Positions 50,470-59,811 are shown, numbered from the stretch's first letter. The stretch is DNA of 64,000 bases from Flavobacterium sp. KS-LB2 (GCF_036895565.1 NZ_CP145904.1:2790001-2854000), one strand, 5' to 3'. A program made the numbers and translations. The notes: a model not told the origin generated them from the sequence alone.

Positions 50470-51906
50470 ATGAAAAAATTAATATTAACAGCTCTTACTG
50501 TTTTTGCTTTTGTATCGTGTCAATCAGATGACCAATATGAAAACTACAATAGAGATACGAAAAACCCTACGCAGGTTAATGCCGGTTTCCTTTTTAACTC
50601 TGCAACAAAAAGTTTGTTCGATCAAATGACAAGTACTAATGTAAACACTAATATCTTTAGATTATTAGGGCAGCATTGGACAGAAACAACTTATGTTGAC
50701 GAAGCAAATTACGATTTTAATACTCGTAGTATTACTGCCTCTCAATGGAATGAGCTTTACAGAGATGTTTTATTGGATTTAAAGTCTGCTAAAACAATTA
50801 CTGATGCTGATGCTGGATTATCTGCTGCTCAGAAAAAAACAAGAAATGCTCAAATTGAAATTCTATCTGTATATGCATGGGCAAATTTAGTAGAGAATTT
50901 TGGTGATATTCCATATTCACAAGCATTAAGTCCGGGTGAATTCGCTTTACCAACTTACGATAAAGCTGAAACAGTTTATACTGATCTTATAAAACGTTTA
51001 ACAGCTGCTATACCTGATTTAACTGATGAGGGGTTTGGTTCTGTTGATCCAATTTATTCAGGAAATACAGCAAATTGGAAAAAATTTGGAAATTCTTTAT
51101 TATTAAGAATGGGAATTCGTGTTGCTGACGTAACAACTATGAGTGCCGTTTCACAAACTGCAATTAAAGCAGCGGTTGCCGGTGGTGTTTTCACATCGAA
51201 CGCTGATAATGCAGAATTAGAATATGCCTCATCTTCTCCAAACACAAACCCTGTTTGGGTAGATTTAGTTCAATCTGGAAGATCTGATTTTGTTGTTGCA
51301 AACACATTAGTAGATGAAATGAATGCTTTAAATGATCCTAGAAGAACAAGCTATTTTGATGAGAACTTAGGAGTTGGTGTATTTGAAGGTGGTCCTTATG
51401 GTGACAACAATTCATACACAAGATATACACATGTAAGCAATAGAATTGTTGACCCTTCAAACCCAGCAAGCTTAATTGATTACGCTGAAGTTTCTTTTTA
51501 TTTAGCTGATGCTGCTGAGCGTTCTATTTCTGGAACTCCAGTTGCAGCTCCAGGTTTTTATAACCAAGGAATTACTGCTTCATTTGACTATTGGGGTACT
51601 ACAGGTGTAACTGCTTACTTGGCAAATCCAAATGTAAACTATGCTACTGCTCCAGGTACTTGGAAAGTTAAAATTGGTAAGCAATTATGGTTAGCCATGT
51701 ACAACAGAGGTTACGAAGCATGGACAGCTTGGAGACAATATGACTTTCCAGGATTTAATAAACCTGCAGTTTCTGAAGCTGATGTTCCAACAAGATTGAC
51801 TTATCCATTAGCTGAGCAAAACTTAAACACAGTGAACTACAATGCTGCTACAACATCAATTGGAGGAGACAAACAAACAACAAAATTATTTTGGGATAAA
51901 TTCTAA
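50470..51906 (+). CDS. SusD/RagB-like surface lipoprotein
   Basis: This 478-residue protein has a lipoprotein signal ending at Cys17 (VFAFVSC) followed by QSDDQ, a typical export tail for Bacteroidota surface lipoproteins. The helical SusD-like region contains NAQIEILSVYAWANLVENFGDIPYSQAL and the C-terminal NRGYEAWTAWRQYDFPGF, characteristic of the SusD-like_2 group. It forms the lid of the SusC channel and binds the same substrate. It is ended by a strong terminator 24 nt downstream. Confidence 0.94.
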   Translation: MKKLILTALTVFAFVSCQSDDQYENYNRDTKNPTQVNAGFLFNSATKSLFDQMTSTNVNTNIFRLLGQHWTETTYVDEANYDFNTRSITASQWNELYRDVLLDLKSAKTITDADAGLSAAQKKTRNAQIEILSVYAWANLVENFGDIPYSQALSPGEFALPTYDKAETVYTDLIKRLTAAIPDLTDEGFGSVDPIYSGNTANWKKFGNSLLLRMGIRVADVTTMSAVSQTAIKAAVAGGVFTSNADNAELEYASSSPNTNPVWVDLVQSGRSDFVVANTLVDEMNALNDPRRTSYFDENLGVGVFEGGPYGDNNSYTRYTHVSNRIVDPSNPASLIDYAEVSFYLADAAERSISGTPVAAPGFYNQGITASFDYWGTTGVTAYLANPNVNYATAPGTWKVKIGKQLWLAMYNRGYEAWTAWRQYDFPGFNKPAVSEADVPTRLTYPLAEQNLNTVNYNAATTSIGGDKQTTKLFWDKF

Positions 51907-51930
51907 TTATTCCTTAATTCTAATATTAAA

Positions 51931-51960
51931 AACCATCCCATTTTTTGGGGTGGTTTTTTT
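51931..51960 (+). terminator. Terminator of the susC/susD operon
   Basis: AACCATCCC pairs with GGGGTGGTT (one G-T/extra G), and a run of about nine T follows. The rlmB promoter box comes directly after it. Confidence 0.9.
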
Positions 51961-51963
51961 TTA

Positions 51964-51971
51964 TATCTTTG
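51964..51971 (+). promoter_or_regulatory. Candidate -7 box for rlmB, 4 nt before its ATG
   Basis: TATCTTTG is a perfect TAnnTTTG. A TTTG inside the upstream terminator (51944-51947) is 16 nt away, slightly short for a -33 element. The start site should coincide with the ATG at 51976, implying a leaderless message. Confidence 0.5.
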
Positions 51972-51975
51972 CACC

Positions 51976-52710
51976 ATGGAAAAAGAACATCAAATATTTG
52001 GGATTAGAGCGATAATCGAAGCAATACAAGCGGGTGCAACTGTAGACAAAGTCTATATTCAAAAGGAAGCTAGTAGCGAACTAATGAAAGACTTGATGAA
52101 AGTGATGAAGCGTGGCAACATTAACTTTTCTTATGTTCCCGTTGAAAAACTAAATAGATTGACACCGAATAACCATCAAGGTGCCGTAGCGACTATATCC
52201 CCTATTTCATTTTTCGATTTAGAATCACTAATTGAATCGGTGCAAGAAAACGGAAAAAAACCATTGTTCTTAATTTTAGATCAAATATCTGATGCACGTA
52301 ATTTTGGTGCTATCATCAGAACTGCGGAGTGTACTGGCGTTAATGGCATAATCGTTCAAAAAGCGGGTTCAGCCCCAGTGAATGGTGATACAGTAAAAAC
52401 ATCTGCCGGAGCAGTTTTCAACATTCCAATTTGTAAAGTAGAACACATCAAGGACGCCATTTTTCTTTTACAAGCAAGCGGTATTAAAACCGTAGCTGCA
52501 ACCGAAAAAACAGATCAGAATATTTATGATATCTCTTTAAACGAACCCGTTGCAATCATTATGGGATCTGAAGATCGAGGTGTGAACCCATCAGTTTTAA
52601 AAATAGTAGACGAAAAAGCTAAACTTCCTATGTTTGGAACTATCGGATCATTGAATGTATCGGTAGCTTGCGGTGCTTTCTTATACGAAGCGGTAAGACA
52701 ACGATCATAA
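51976..52710 (+). CDS. rlmB: 23S rRNA (guanosine-2'-O-)-methyltransferase RlmB-like
   Basis: A 244-residue SpoU/TrmH-family enzyme. An N-terminal substrate-binding domain (EHQIFGIRAIIEAIQAGATV, NHQGAVATI) precedes the knotted SAM-binding domain with LDQISDARNFGAIIRTAEC, IIMGSEDRGV and LNVSVACGAFLYEAVRQR. Methylation of G2251 (E. coli numbering) in the P-loop of 23S rRNA is the family function; another rRNA or tRNA site remains possible. Confidence 0.93.
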   Translation: MEKEHQIFGIRAIIEAIQAGATVDKVYIQKEASSELMKDLMKVMKRGNINFSYVPVEKLNRLTPNNHQGAVATISPISFFDLESLIESVQENGKKPLFLILDQISDARNFGAIIRTAECTGVNGIIVQKAGSAPVNGDTVKTSAGAVFNIPICKVEHIKDAIFLLQASGIKTVAATEKTDQNIYDISLNEPVAIIMGSEDRGVNPSVLKIVDEKAKLPMFGTIGSLNVSVACGAFLYEAVRQRS

Positions 52711-52740
52711 GGTTTTAATATATTCTTTATAATAATACTT

Positions 52741-52774
52741 AAAAGGAATCAAGACTTAGGTTTTGATTCCTTTT
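52741..52774. terminator. Bidirectional terminator overlapping the 3' end of the rhomboid gene
   Basis: AAAAGGAATCAA and TTGATTCCTTTT are a perfect 12-nt inverted repeat with a 10-nt loop. It serves rlmB and the converging rhomboid gene, and includes the last codons and stop of the latter. Confidence 0.9.
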
Positions 52775-53537
52775 TTTCATTTCTAATAATATGATAATTT
52801 ACAGGATAATTGGAAGTATAATATGACAACAATTCCAGTTGTTCTTCTATTTCTTCGATTTCTGGTAGGTTGACAAAATTTCCACTTTCATCAAAACGCT
52901 GCATAAATTTATCTTCAGAAGGATCAAAATCAGGATGTTCCCAATCGTATTTTAGTATTTTCTTGTACTCTGGCGTTTTATAAACTAACGAAAGAAAGAA
53001 TCCCGTAAGTAATCCTCCCAAATGACCTTCCCAAGAAATTGATTTATTTCCGGTTATCTCAGGACTTGGAAAAACATACCAAACTAAGCCACCATAAACA
53101 ACTATGACTGCAAGTGATAAGGCCACTAGTCTATTGTATTTAGTTTGTATCCCTTTAAAAAAAACGAAACTAAATAGTACATAAATAAGTCCACTTGCTC
53201 CAATGTGGTAATTGTCTCTACCAATAATCCAAGTGATACACCCAGAAAATAAAATTCCATACACAACAACCTTTAGCGATTGTTCTGCATAAAAAAATTG
53301 TAAAGCAGCCAATAAAATCAACAGCGGAATAGAATTATTATAAAGATGCTCTATGTCAGCATGAATGAATGGACTAAACAAAACACCTTGTAAACCAGAA
53401 AGAGTTCTCGGATAAATACCATTTTCGACAAAATCAAAATCAAATCGGATTTCGAGCCAAAAAATAAACCACAGGAATACCACAAAAAAAAGTGGCAACC
53501 CAATAACTGAATTGGTAAATTTAAAATGCTTTTCCAT
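52749..53537 (-). CDS. Rhomboid-family intramembrane serine protease
   Basis: This 262-residue protein has about six transmembrane segments. The catalytic Ser115 is in GASG and His172 in EGHLGG; HLYNNSIPL (about residues 64-72) supplies the oxyanion-region Asn. It would cleave transmembrane substrates in the lipid bilayer; the substrate is unknown. About 70 residues of hydrophilic C-terminal tail follow the last helix. It is a single gene converging with rlmB. Confidence 0.92.
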   Translation of the reverse strand: MEKHFKFTNSVIGLPLFFVVFLWFIFWLEIRFDFDFVENGIYPRTLSGLQGVLFSPFIHADIEHLYNNSIPLLILLAALQFFYAEQSLKVVVYGILFSGCITWIIGRDNYHIGASGLIYVLFSFVFFKGIQTKYNRLVALSLAVIVVYGGLVWYVFPSPEITGNKSISWEGHLGGLLTGFFLSLVYKTPEYKKILKYDWEHPDFDPSEDKFMQRFDESGNFVNLPEIEEIEEQLELLSYYTSNYPVNYHIIRNEKKESKPKS

Positions 53538-53623
53538 GAATAACGAGAAGTTTTATATTCTGGTTTTAATTCAAAAACTTATCCAAAAGCAATTTAATGC
53601 TATTTTGTCATAAAGGTTAATTC

Positions 53624-53712
53624 GTTAATTTGATTATTCGTTAAATCGGCAACTAGATTATGACTAAATTTGTAATCGGAAATTTATCGAATCAACGAAT
53701 AACCAAATTACC
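53624..53712. repeat. Imperfect inverted repeat around the rarA promoter
   Basis: The arms at 53624-53648 and 53688-53712 are complementary at about 21 of 25 positions, with core GGTTATTCGTTGATTCG. They resemble the inverted repeat between recR and the symporter gene. A perfect -7 box (TAAATTTG, 53665-53672) lies in the loop. Confidence 0.6.
53665..53672 (+). promoter_or_regulatory. Candidate -7 box for rarA
   Basis: TAAATTTG matches TAnnTTTG. The start would be near 53679, giving a leader of about 46 nt. There is no obvious -33 element. Confidence 0.4.
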
Positions 53713-53724
53713 GGTTAAACAAAA

Positions 53725-55002
53725 ATGGAAGCACCACTTGCAGAACGCATACGACCACAAAAATTAGAAGACTACATAAGTCAATCCCACCTTGTAGGAC
53801 CAAATGGATCATTGACGCAACAAATTGCAAAAGGAATCATCCCTTCATTAATATTTTGGGGACCACCGGGAACTGGAAAAACTACATTGGCACAAATTAT
53901 TGCACAAGAATCAAAACGTCCCTTTTATATTTTGAGCGCCATCAATTCTGGTGTAAAAGATATTCGTGATGTGATTGAAAAAGCGAAGCAAAGCGGTGGT
54001 TTGTTTACCGCTAAAAATCCTATTTTATTTATTGATGAGATTCACCGTTTTAGCAAATCACAACAAGATTCTTTGCTGGCAGCAGTAGAAAAAGGTTGGA
54101 TAACACTTATTGGCGCCACTACAGAAAACCCGAGTTTTGAAGTGATTCCTGCATTACTTTCCCGTTGTCAGGTTTATATTTTGAATGCTTTTACCAAAAA
54201 AGATTTAGAGTCTTTGCTGGAACGCGCCATGAAAACAGACGCTTATTTATCTACAAAAAATATTGTTTTAAGCGAAACAGAAGCATTACTGAGACTTTCC
54301 GGTGGCGATGGACGAAAGCTATTAAATATTTTTGAACTTGTCGTAAATGCGTCTAATGAAGACGAAATTATAATTACAAATGATCGTGTTTTTGCCTTGG
54401 TCCAACAAAATACCGTTTTGTATGACAAAACCGGCGAGCAACATTATGACATTGTTTCTGCTTTTATAAAATCAATTCGGGGAAGTGATCCAAATGGTGC
54501 TGTATATTGGCTCGCCCGAATGATTGAAGGTGGTGAAGACGTAAAATTTATTGCTCGAAGAATGCTTATTCTGAGTAGTGAAGACATAGGAAATGCAAAT
54601 CCAACTGCTTTTATTATGGCTAATAATACTTTTCAGGCCGTGGCTACAATTGGATATCCAGAAAGTAGAATTATATTGAGCCAATGTGCCGTTTATTTAG
54701 CAACTTCTCCAAAGAGTAATGCTTCATACTTAGCTATTGGGAGCGCTCAACAAATAGTAAAACAAACTGGAGATTTACCGGTACCTATTCACTTACGCAA
54801 TGCACCAACGAAATTAATGAAAGAATTAGGCTATGGTGAAGAATACAAATATTCACACGATTACAACAACAATTTTACTGAACAAGAATTTTTACCTGAG
54901 GCATTAAGCAAAACTCCAATTTATGTTCCTGGAAACAATTCCAGAGAAAATAGCATCCGGGAATTTCTTAAAAACCGTTGGAAAGATAAATACGGATATT
55001 AA
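53725..55002 (+). CDS. rarA: Replication-associated recombination protein A (MgsA/RarA)
   Basis: A 425-residue clamp-loader-like AAA+ ATPase: Walker [11 protein letters not shown] at about residues 46-55, Walker [11 protein letters not shown], sensor [10 protein letters not shown], then the C-terminal tetramerisation domain ([25 protein letters not shown]-type [23 protein letters not shown]). It acts at stalled replication forks and single-strand DNA ends. It is monocistronic with a perfect terminator. Confidence 0.96.
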   Translation: MEAPLAERIRPQKLEDYISQSHLVGPNGSLTQQIAKGIIPSLIFWGPPGTGKTTLAQIIAQESKRPFYILSAINSGVKDIRDVIEKAKQSGGLFTAKNPILFIDEIHRFSKSQQDSLLAAVEKGWITLIGATTENPSFEVIPALLSRCQVYILNAFTKKDLESLLERAMKTDAYLSTKNIVLSETEALLRLSGGDGRKLLNIFELVVNASNEDEIIITNDRVFALVQQNTVLYDKTGEQHYDIVSAFIKSIRGSDPNGAVYWLARMIEGGEDVKFIARRMLILSSEDIGNANPTAFIMANNTFQAVATIGYPESRIILSQCAVYLATSPKSNASYLAIGSAQQIVKQTGDLPVPIHLRNAPTKLMKELGYGEEYKYSHDYNNNFTEQEFLPEALSKTPIYVPGNNSRENSIREFLKNRWKDKYGY

Positions 55003-55003
55003 A

Positions 55004-55049
55004 TTTCATAAAAAAATGTCTTGATTTCTCGAGACATTTTTTTATGAAA
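55004..55049. terminator. Terminator after rarA, perfect 18-nt stem
   Basis: The arms at 55004-55021 and 55032-55049 are fully complementary with a 10-nt loop, rich in A on one side and T on the other, so it can act in both directions. Confidence 0.93.
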
Positions 55050-55076
55050 CTATTTTTAGCAACAGATTTCTGAAGC

Positions 55077-55823
55077 CTAAAACTTGACAGCTACTTTTTC
55101 AGACATTAATTTATCGTTTTGATAATATTCAAAATACCACTGATTTTCTTTTAAAATTAAAGAACCTTGTACCGAACCTTTAATGGCAATAAAGGAATTC
55201 GGTTGAGAAGTTTTTAACAACTTCATAACTACTTGTGGAGTATTATCAATCAATTGATATCCAGTAGCCGTTGCTTGTGCATATAGCAAATTAGAATCTA
55301 CAATATCGCTAATTGGTTTACCCTCTGTAATAACTACTTTTTCAACCACTTTAGGAGAGGCTTGATTTTGAAGCATCATAGGTTGTGCAGGAGCCATAAC
55401 ACCACTATAAGTATAGTGTAGATCATAAATAGACTTGAATGCCTCGTTTAATGCTTCGGTATAAGCTAGCTTATATTCTTTCTCTTTACTTTTTCCTGTA
55501 ATCGATTGGAATATTATTTTTCCATAACAATCTTTCAAGGTTATAAAAAGTTTTGTGGTCAAAAAACCATTTTCTTTTACCACATCAACATACAACAAAC
55601 TACATCTTTCATTATATTCAGAGGATAAAGTTTCACTAGCATAAAACGAAACAAAACCAGCCTTGTTTAAGTTAAACTTTGTTAATGTATTTAAACGGAA
55701 TTGATTCTCCCCATTAAGAAAATCATATTTCAAAGGAATTATTACTGCTTTGTAATCGTTAACAGATTGGGAATAAGAACAACCAACGACCAATAACAAC
55801 AATACTAAGAATTGCTTTTTCAT
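55077..55823 (-). CDS. Exported protein of unknown function
   Basis: I do not recognise a family. The 248-residue protein starts with a signal sequence (MKKQFLVLLLLVVGCSYSQS); Cys15 in VVGC could be a lipidation site, or signal peptidase I could cut after SYSQ. The rest has alternating beta-strand-like segments (LLYVDVVKENGFLTTKLFITL, KVVEKVVITEGKPI) and a helix with KLAYTEALNEAFKSIYDLHY. A Pro/Met-rich linker (VMAPAQPMMLQ) divides two halves. It starts 2 nt after the stop of the YjjG-like gene and is probably co-transcribed with it. Confidence 0.75.
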   Translation of the reverse strand: MKKQFLVLLLLVVGCSYSQSVNDYKAVIIPLKYDFLNGENQFRLNTLTKFNLNKAGFVSFYASETLSSEYNERCSLLYVDVVKENGFLTTKLFITLKDCYGKIIFQSITGKSKEKEYKLAYTEALNEAFKSIYDLHYTYSGVMAPAQPMMLQNQASPKVVEKVVITEGKPISDIVDSNLLYAQATATGYQLIDNTPQVVMKLLKTSQPNSFIAIKGSVQGSLILKENQWYFEYYQNDKLMSEKVAVKF

Positions 55824-55825
55824 AT

Positions 55826-56515
55826 CTATAAATATTTTTTTAGTTCTAATAAATGATTAATTTGTTTAATATTTTGTTCTATATGTATTTTACTTTCATT
55901 AAAAAAAATAGCGTCTAATCCAGCATTAAGTGCCCCCTGAACATCAGCCTCAAAACTATCCCCAATCATTATACTATTTTCTTTTTTAGCTTTGGCCAAA
56001 TCTAAAGCATAATCAAAAATAATAGGATTCGGTTTTTTGACTCCGGCCATTTCAGAGTTAGTAACCGTTTGAAAATAACTCCCAATATTAGAATTATTTA
56101 TTTTTTTATACTGAACCTCTGCAAAACCATTTGTGATTATATGAAGATTATATTTTTGATTCAAATATTCTAAAACCTCAAAAGTCCCATCAAAAAGATG
56201 ATTGTTTTCGGGTAAAAAACGAATATAATCATTTGCAATAACATCTATTTCTTCATCAGAAATATAATAATCAAGTGCATCGAAAGAATGTTTTAACCTG
56301 TTGTAGCGTAATTCCTCATGCGTAATTTTATCATATTGATATAACTTCCAACATTCTTGGTTTATTGGAACATATTTTTCAATAAAGGATTTAGTTTCTA
56401 CTGATGGATGATTTTTATTGAAAATAGTCTCAAATGTCAACTCTGAATTTTTATCAAAATCCCAAAGTGTATGATCTAAATCAAAGAAAACATCAGTTAT
56501 TATAGTATGTTTCAT
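55826..56515 (-). CDS. HAD hydrolase, YjjG-type pyrimidine nucleotidase
   Basis: A 229-residue haloacid-dehalogenase protein: motif I FFDLDHTLWDFD at about residues 10-21, motif II IITNGF, motif III Lys in GVKKPNPIIFDYAL, motif IV MIGDSFEADVQGALNAG. The LWDFD start and helical cap fit YjjG-like house-cleaning nucleotidases acting on non-canonical dUMP/dTMP analogues; other phosphatase activity cannot be excluded. It follows radC after 8 nt in one gene string. Confidence 0.88.
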   Translation of the reverse strand: MKHTIITDVFFDLDHTLWDFDKNSELTFETIFNKNHPSVETKSFIEKYVPINQECWKLYQYDKITHEELRYNRLKHSFDALDYYISDEEIDVIANDYIRFLPENNHLFDGTFEVLEYLNQKYNLHIITNGFAEVQYKKINNSNIGSYFQTVTNSEMAGVKKPNPIIFDYALDLAKAKKENSIMIGDSFEADVQGALNAGLDAIFFNESKIHIEQNIKQINHLLELKKYL

Positions 56516-56523
56516 TTTATGTT

Positions 56524-57219
56524 TTAAAATATTCCCTCATCAACAAAACTAAAATAGTTCTTTTCAGTAACAATCAAATGATCTAATACTTTTATTTCCA
56601 AACTATCGCCTGCTAATTTTAATTTCTTTGTAATTTGTTTATCTGCTTCACTTGGAATCAAAGTCCCCGACGGATGATTGTGACACAAGATTAGTCCTGT
56701 TGCACCCATTTCAAGTGCAGTTTTAAAAACGAGGCGAACATCAACCAGTGTTCCGGTTATACCACCTTTACTTAACTGGGATTTCGAAATGACCTTATTA
56801 GAGTTATTCAAATATATAATCCAAAATTCCTCATGTGGCAATTCGCCGATAATGGGCTGTATGATTTCGAAAATTATTTTGCTGGATGTGACTTTCTTTA
56901 ATTCCACAGCTCCTTCCGCCCTTCTTCTTCTTCCCAATTCTAAAGCAGCAATAATCGAAATAGCCTTTGCCTCTCCTATTCCTTTAAAACTCATTAATTG
57001 CGAAAGTGATACTTTTCCTAATGCGTTCAAATTAGTATCTACACTCGCCAAAATCCTTTTACTTAAGTCCACTGCTGATTCATTTCTACTTCCTGAACCA
57101 ATCAAAATTGCTATTAATTCCGCATCGCTCAAGACACTTTTGCCTTTGAGCATCAGCTTTTCGCGCGGCTTATCGTCTTCGGACCAATTCGTAATAGGAA
57201 AAAAGGAATTCTCAGCCAT
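56524..57219 (-). CDS. radC: RadC-family JAB-domain protein
   Basis: A 231-residue protein with an N-terminal UPF0758 helical part (EDDKPREKLMLKGKSVLSDAELIAILIGSG), a helix-hairpin-helix (LMSFKGIGEAKAISIIAALELGRR) and the JAMM metalloprotease-like motif HNHPSGTLIPSEAD. Despite the name its role in repair is doubtful; the motif suggests a metal-dependent hydrolase. It lies between the GNAT gene (12 nt) and the YjjG-like gene. Confidence 0.95.
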   Translation of the reverse strand: MAENSFFPITNWSEDDKPREKLMLKGKSVLSDAELIAILIGSGSRNESAVDLSKRILASVDTNLNALGKVSLSQLMSFKGIGEAKAISIIAALELGRRRRAEGAVELKKVTSSKIIFEIIQPIIGELPHEEFWIIYLNNSNKVISKSQLSKGGITGTLVDVRLVFKTALEMGATGLILCHNHPSGTLIPSEADKQITKKLKLAGDSLEIKVLDHLIVTEKNYFSFVDEGIF

Positions 57220-57231
57220 TTATTTTGTTGT

Positions 57232-57690
57232 TTAAATTGGTTTCCGCATGCAAATACTATTTTCTAAACCTACATAAGGCTCGTAATTATCAACTATACT
57301 ATATCCCGTTTTTTGATATAATGCAATGGCTTCCTTTTGTTTGTATAACGTTTCCAAAACAGAAAACGAATATCCTAAATCTTGTGCCCAAAGTTCTAAT
57401 TCACGCAAAATAGTTTGGGCTAAACCCATTCCTCTTGCTTCGGGTGAAACAAACATACGCTTTATTTCAATTGTATTTTTATCGTATTTTTTAAAACAAC
57501 CACAAGCTACGGGTTTATTTTCTGAATAAAGAACAATAACATTTGGATTCAACTCGATGATATTATTACCCCAATAATCCGATTTCAATTCCGGATAACG
57601 CTCCCATAAACTTTCATCCAAAGCGGCAATCAAATTGACAAAATCTGGGTTTTCACTTGTAGTCGTAACAATTCTAATTTTGTCTTTCAT
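57232..57690 (-). CDS. GNAT-family N-acetyltransferase
   Basis: A 152-residue single-domain acetyltransferase. The acetyl-CoA-binding motif A is RMFVSPEARGMGLAQTILRELE (about residues 94-115), preceded by PVACGCFKKYDKNTIEIKR. The acceptor substrate is unknown. It starts 7 nt after the mpl stop, which places it in the mpl-GNAT-radC-yjjG string. Confidence 0.9.
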   Translation of the reverse strand: MKDKIRIVTTTSENPDFVNLIAALDESLWERYPELKSDYWGNNIIELNPNVIVLYSENKPVACGCFKKYDKNTIEIKRMFVSPEARGMGLAQTILRELELWAQDLGYSFSVLETLYKQKEAIALYQKTGYSIVDNYEPYVGLENSICMRKPI

Positions 57691-57697
57691 ACCACTT

Positions 57698-59053
57698 TTA
57701 CTTTACCAATTCCTTTACTTCTTCAAAGTTTAATCCGCCGTAATTACCCGAACTCATCAACAACAAAGCCGAATTTTCAAGATTTAAGTTGAACAAATAG
57801 TCCTTGAAATCTTTTGGATTGGTATAAATAATTAAATCTTCACGGTTAAAAGATTTAGCAATCTGTTCGTAAGTAACTTCTTCAAGCTGTTTGATTTTTA
57901 CTGCATCAGGTGAATAAAAAACTACGGCTTTATCAGCATATTCTAGTGCGCCTTCGTACTCTTTTAAAAATTCTGCATTCAAACTGCTGTAGGTATGTAA
58001 TTCTAAACAAGCTATTAAAGTTCGGTTTGGATATTGTTCTTTCACTGCTTTTGTAGTGGCAGACACTTTGCTTGGCGAATGGGCAAAATCTTTATATGCA
58101 ACTTTGTTTTTGCTTTCGGCAATTTTCTCCAATCTTTTTGATGCACCTTTAAAACTAGCTATTGCTTCATAAAAATCAGCTTCATCAACACCCATGTTTT
58201 GACAAATCCATTTGGCTCCAGCTAAATTATTCAGGTTATGCGCTCCAAAAACTTCAATTGGCATATCGCCTTCAGGAGTTTCCAGCAGGGTAACACCGTC
58301 ATTAACAGCGTATTTTGGAGTATGATATGCTAATTTTCGAATTGGATTCGTAGCAGCTTCCGCAACACGTTTTACTTCAGAGTCATCTTCGTTGTAAACC
58401 AATATTCCGCCATTTGTAATTTTATCAATAAAAATTTCGAACTGTTCTACGTAATTCTCATACGTTGGAAAAACATTGATATGATCCCAAGCAATCCCTG
58501 AAATCAAAGCGATATTAGGTTGATACAAATGAAATTTTGGTCTTCTGTCTATTGGCGAAGACAAATATTCATCTCCTTCTAAAACTATAAAATCATTTTC
58601 CTCCGTAAGATGCACCATCGTATCGAAGCCTTCCAGTTGTGCGCCAACCATGTAATCTACAGCTATATCATGGTAATGCATCACATGTAAAATCATTGAA
58701 GTAATGGTAGTTTTCCCATGAGAACCGCCAATCACTACCCGTGTTTTATTTTTGGATTGTTCGTAAAGAAATTCAGGATAAGAATATATTTTCAATCCTA
58801 ATTCTTGTGCTTTCAGTAATTCTGGATTATCAGCCTTAGCATGCATTCCAAGAATAACTGCTTCAACAGCTGACGTTATTTTTTCAGGAAACCAGCCCAA
58901 TTCTGACGGCAAAATTCCTTTTTTATCTAATCTTGATTTTGATGGTTCAAAAATCGCATCATCACTTCCTGTAACTTGATACCCTTTGTTGTGCAGTGCT
59001 AAAGCGAGATTGTGCATCGCGCTTCCGCCGATAGCTATAAAATGTGTACGCAT
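57698..59053 (-). CDS. mpl: UDP-MurNAc:L-Ala-gamma-D-Glu-mDAP ligase (Mpl), cell-wall recycling
   Basis: A 451-residue Mur ligase. The N-terminal HFIAIGGSAMHNLALALHNKG is the MurC/Mpl Rossmann part, the ATP loop GGSHGKTTITSMI lies at about residues 109-121, and FIVLEGDEYLSSPIDRRPKFHLY, with KDFAHSPSKVSATTKAV, marks Mpl rather than MurC. It reattaches the recovered tripeptide to UDP-MurNAc. MurC itself sits in the dcw cluster, which is not here. Confidence 0.92.
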   Translation of the reverse strand: MRTHFIAIGGSAMHNLALALHNKGYQVTGSDDAIFEPSKSRLDKKGILPSELGWFPEKITSAVEAVILGMHAKADNPELLKAQELGLKIYSYPEFLYEQSKNKTRVVIGGSHGKTTITSMILHVMHYHDIAVDYMVGAQLEGFDTMVHLTEENDFIVLEGDEYLSSPIDRRPKFHLYQPNIALISGIAWDHINVFPTYENYVEQFEIFIDKITNGGILVYNEDDSEVKRVAEAATNPIRKLAYHTPKYAVNDGVTLLETPEGDMPIEVFGAHNLNNLAGAKWICQNMGVDEADFYEAIASFKGASKRLEKIAESKNKVAYKDFAHSPSKVSATTKAVKEQYPNRTLIACLELHTYSSLNAEFLKEYEGALEYADKAVVFYSPDAVKIKQLEEVTYEQIAKSFNREDLIIYTNPKDFKDYLFNLNLENSALLLMSSGNYGGLNFEEVKELVK

Positions 59054-59097
59054 TCTAATTTTCAGTTTATGATTGTTTAATTCAAGAAGATATAAAA

Positions 59098-59799
59098 TTA
59101 ATCTTGAACTTTTTTATTATTATAGTTTTCTAATATTGCTTTTGCTTTTTCAGGCTCTTGCATTTTATTCTTGTATAAGCTAGCTAACTTTTGATAACTA
59201 GTCTTTGAACCACCTACAATTATAGCTTTTTTATACTGCAATTCTGCTACTTTATATCTTTTAAAATATTCCTCTATATGCCCTCTTGACAAATATCCAT
59301 CCATAGGAGACAATCGCAATAATTCATTTGAATATTTAATGGCTTTAGATTCACTTCCTCCAACAATTCCTGGCAACTGAATATACAACTCAATTAACGC
59401 CCAACGGGCTTCAATATGCTTTGGATTTAGAGTGATTGCTTTTTCGAAGGAGGACTTCACTTCATCAATCATTCCAAGGGCTTTAAACTTATTTACCTCT
59501 TTAGCTTTCATTCCTAAAGCTCCACCGTATTTATAATAATAATTAGCTTCGGATGGTTTTAGTTGCTTGAGTTTTTTATAATATCCAATTGCTTTATCCC
59601 AAGATTTATTCTGTCCTGCAATGTCTCCGAGATATTCAATCGTTTTTAAATCTGATGGATTGGACTTTAAAACTGATTCAAAAGCCAACTGTGCCTGATC
59701 ATATTTCTCTTCTTTGAAAAATTTTTCAGCTTTTTCATAATTGGACTGGGACCACATTATTATTGGTAGAAATAAAAGAATTAATAGTAACTGTTTCAT
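59098..59799 (-). CDS. Exported tetratricopeptide-repeat protein
   Basis: A 233-residue protein with a signal peptide (MKQLLLILLFLPIIMWSQS) followed by about five degenerate TPR units (NYEKAEKFFKEEKYDQAQLAFESVL, WDKAIGYYKKLKQLKPSEANYYY, VKSSFEKAITLNPKHIEARW and later ones). It would be periplasmic or membrane-tethered and serve as a scaffold; no partner is suggested by the context. It lies upstream of mpl with a 44-nt gap and has its own candidate promoter box. Confidence 0.88.
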   Translation of the reverse strand: MKQLLLILLFLPIIMWSQSNYEKAEKFFKEEKYDQAQLAFESVLKSNPSDLKTIEYLGDIAGQNKSWDKAIGYYKKLKQLKPSEANYYYKYGGALGMKAKEVNKFKALGMIDEVKSSFEKAITLNPKHIEARWALIELYIQLPGIVGGSESKAIKYSNELLRLSPMDGYLSRGHIEEYFKRYKVAELQYKKAIIVGGSKTSYQKLASLYKNKMQEPEKAKAILENYNNKKVQD

Positions 59800-59803
59800 A
59801 ATT

Positions 59804-59811
59804 CAAAAATA
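59804..59811 (-). promoter_or_regulatory. Candidate -7 box for the TPR gene, 4 nt before its ATG
   Basis: The minus strand reads TATTTTTG (TAnnTTTG). As with recR and rlmB, the start site would fall at the ATG. No clear -33 element is seen. Confidence 0.45.

Noticed and set aside
56789..57235. 148-codon open frame on the plus strand over radC
   Set aside because: Antisense to a conserved gene whose motifs are intact; no promoter or family resemblance.
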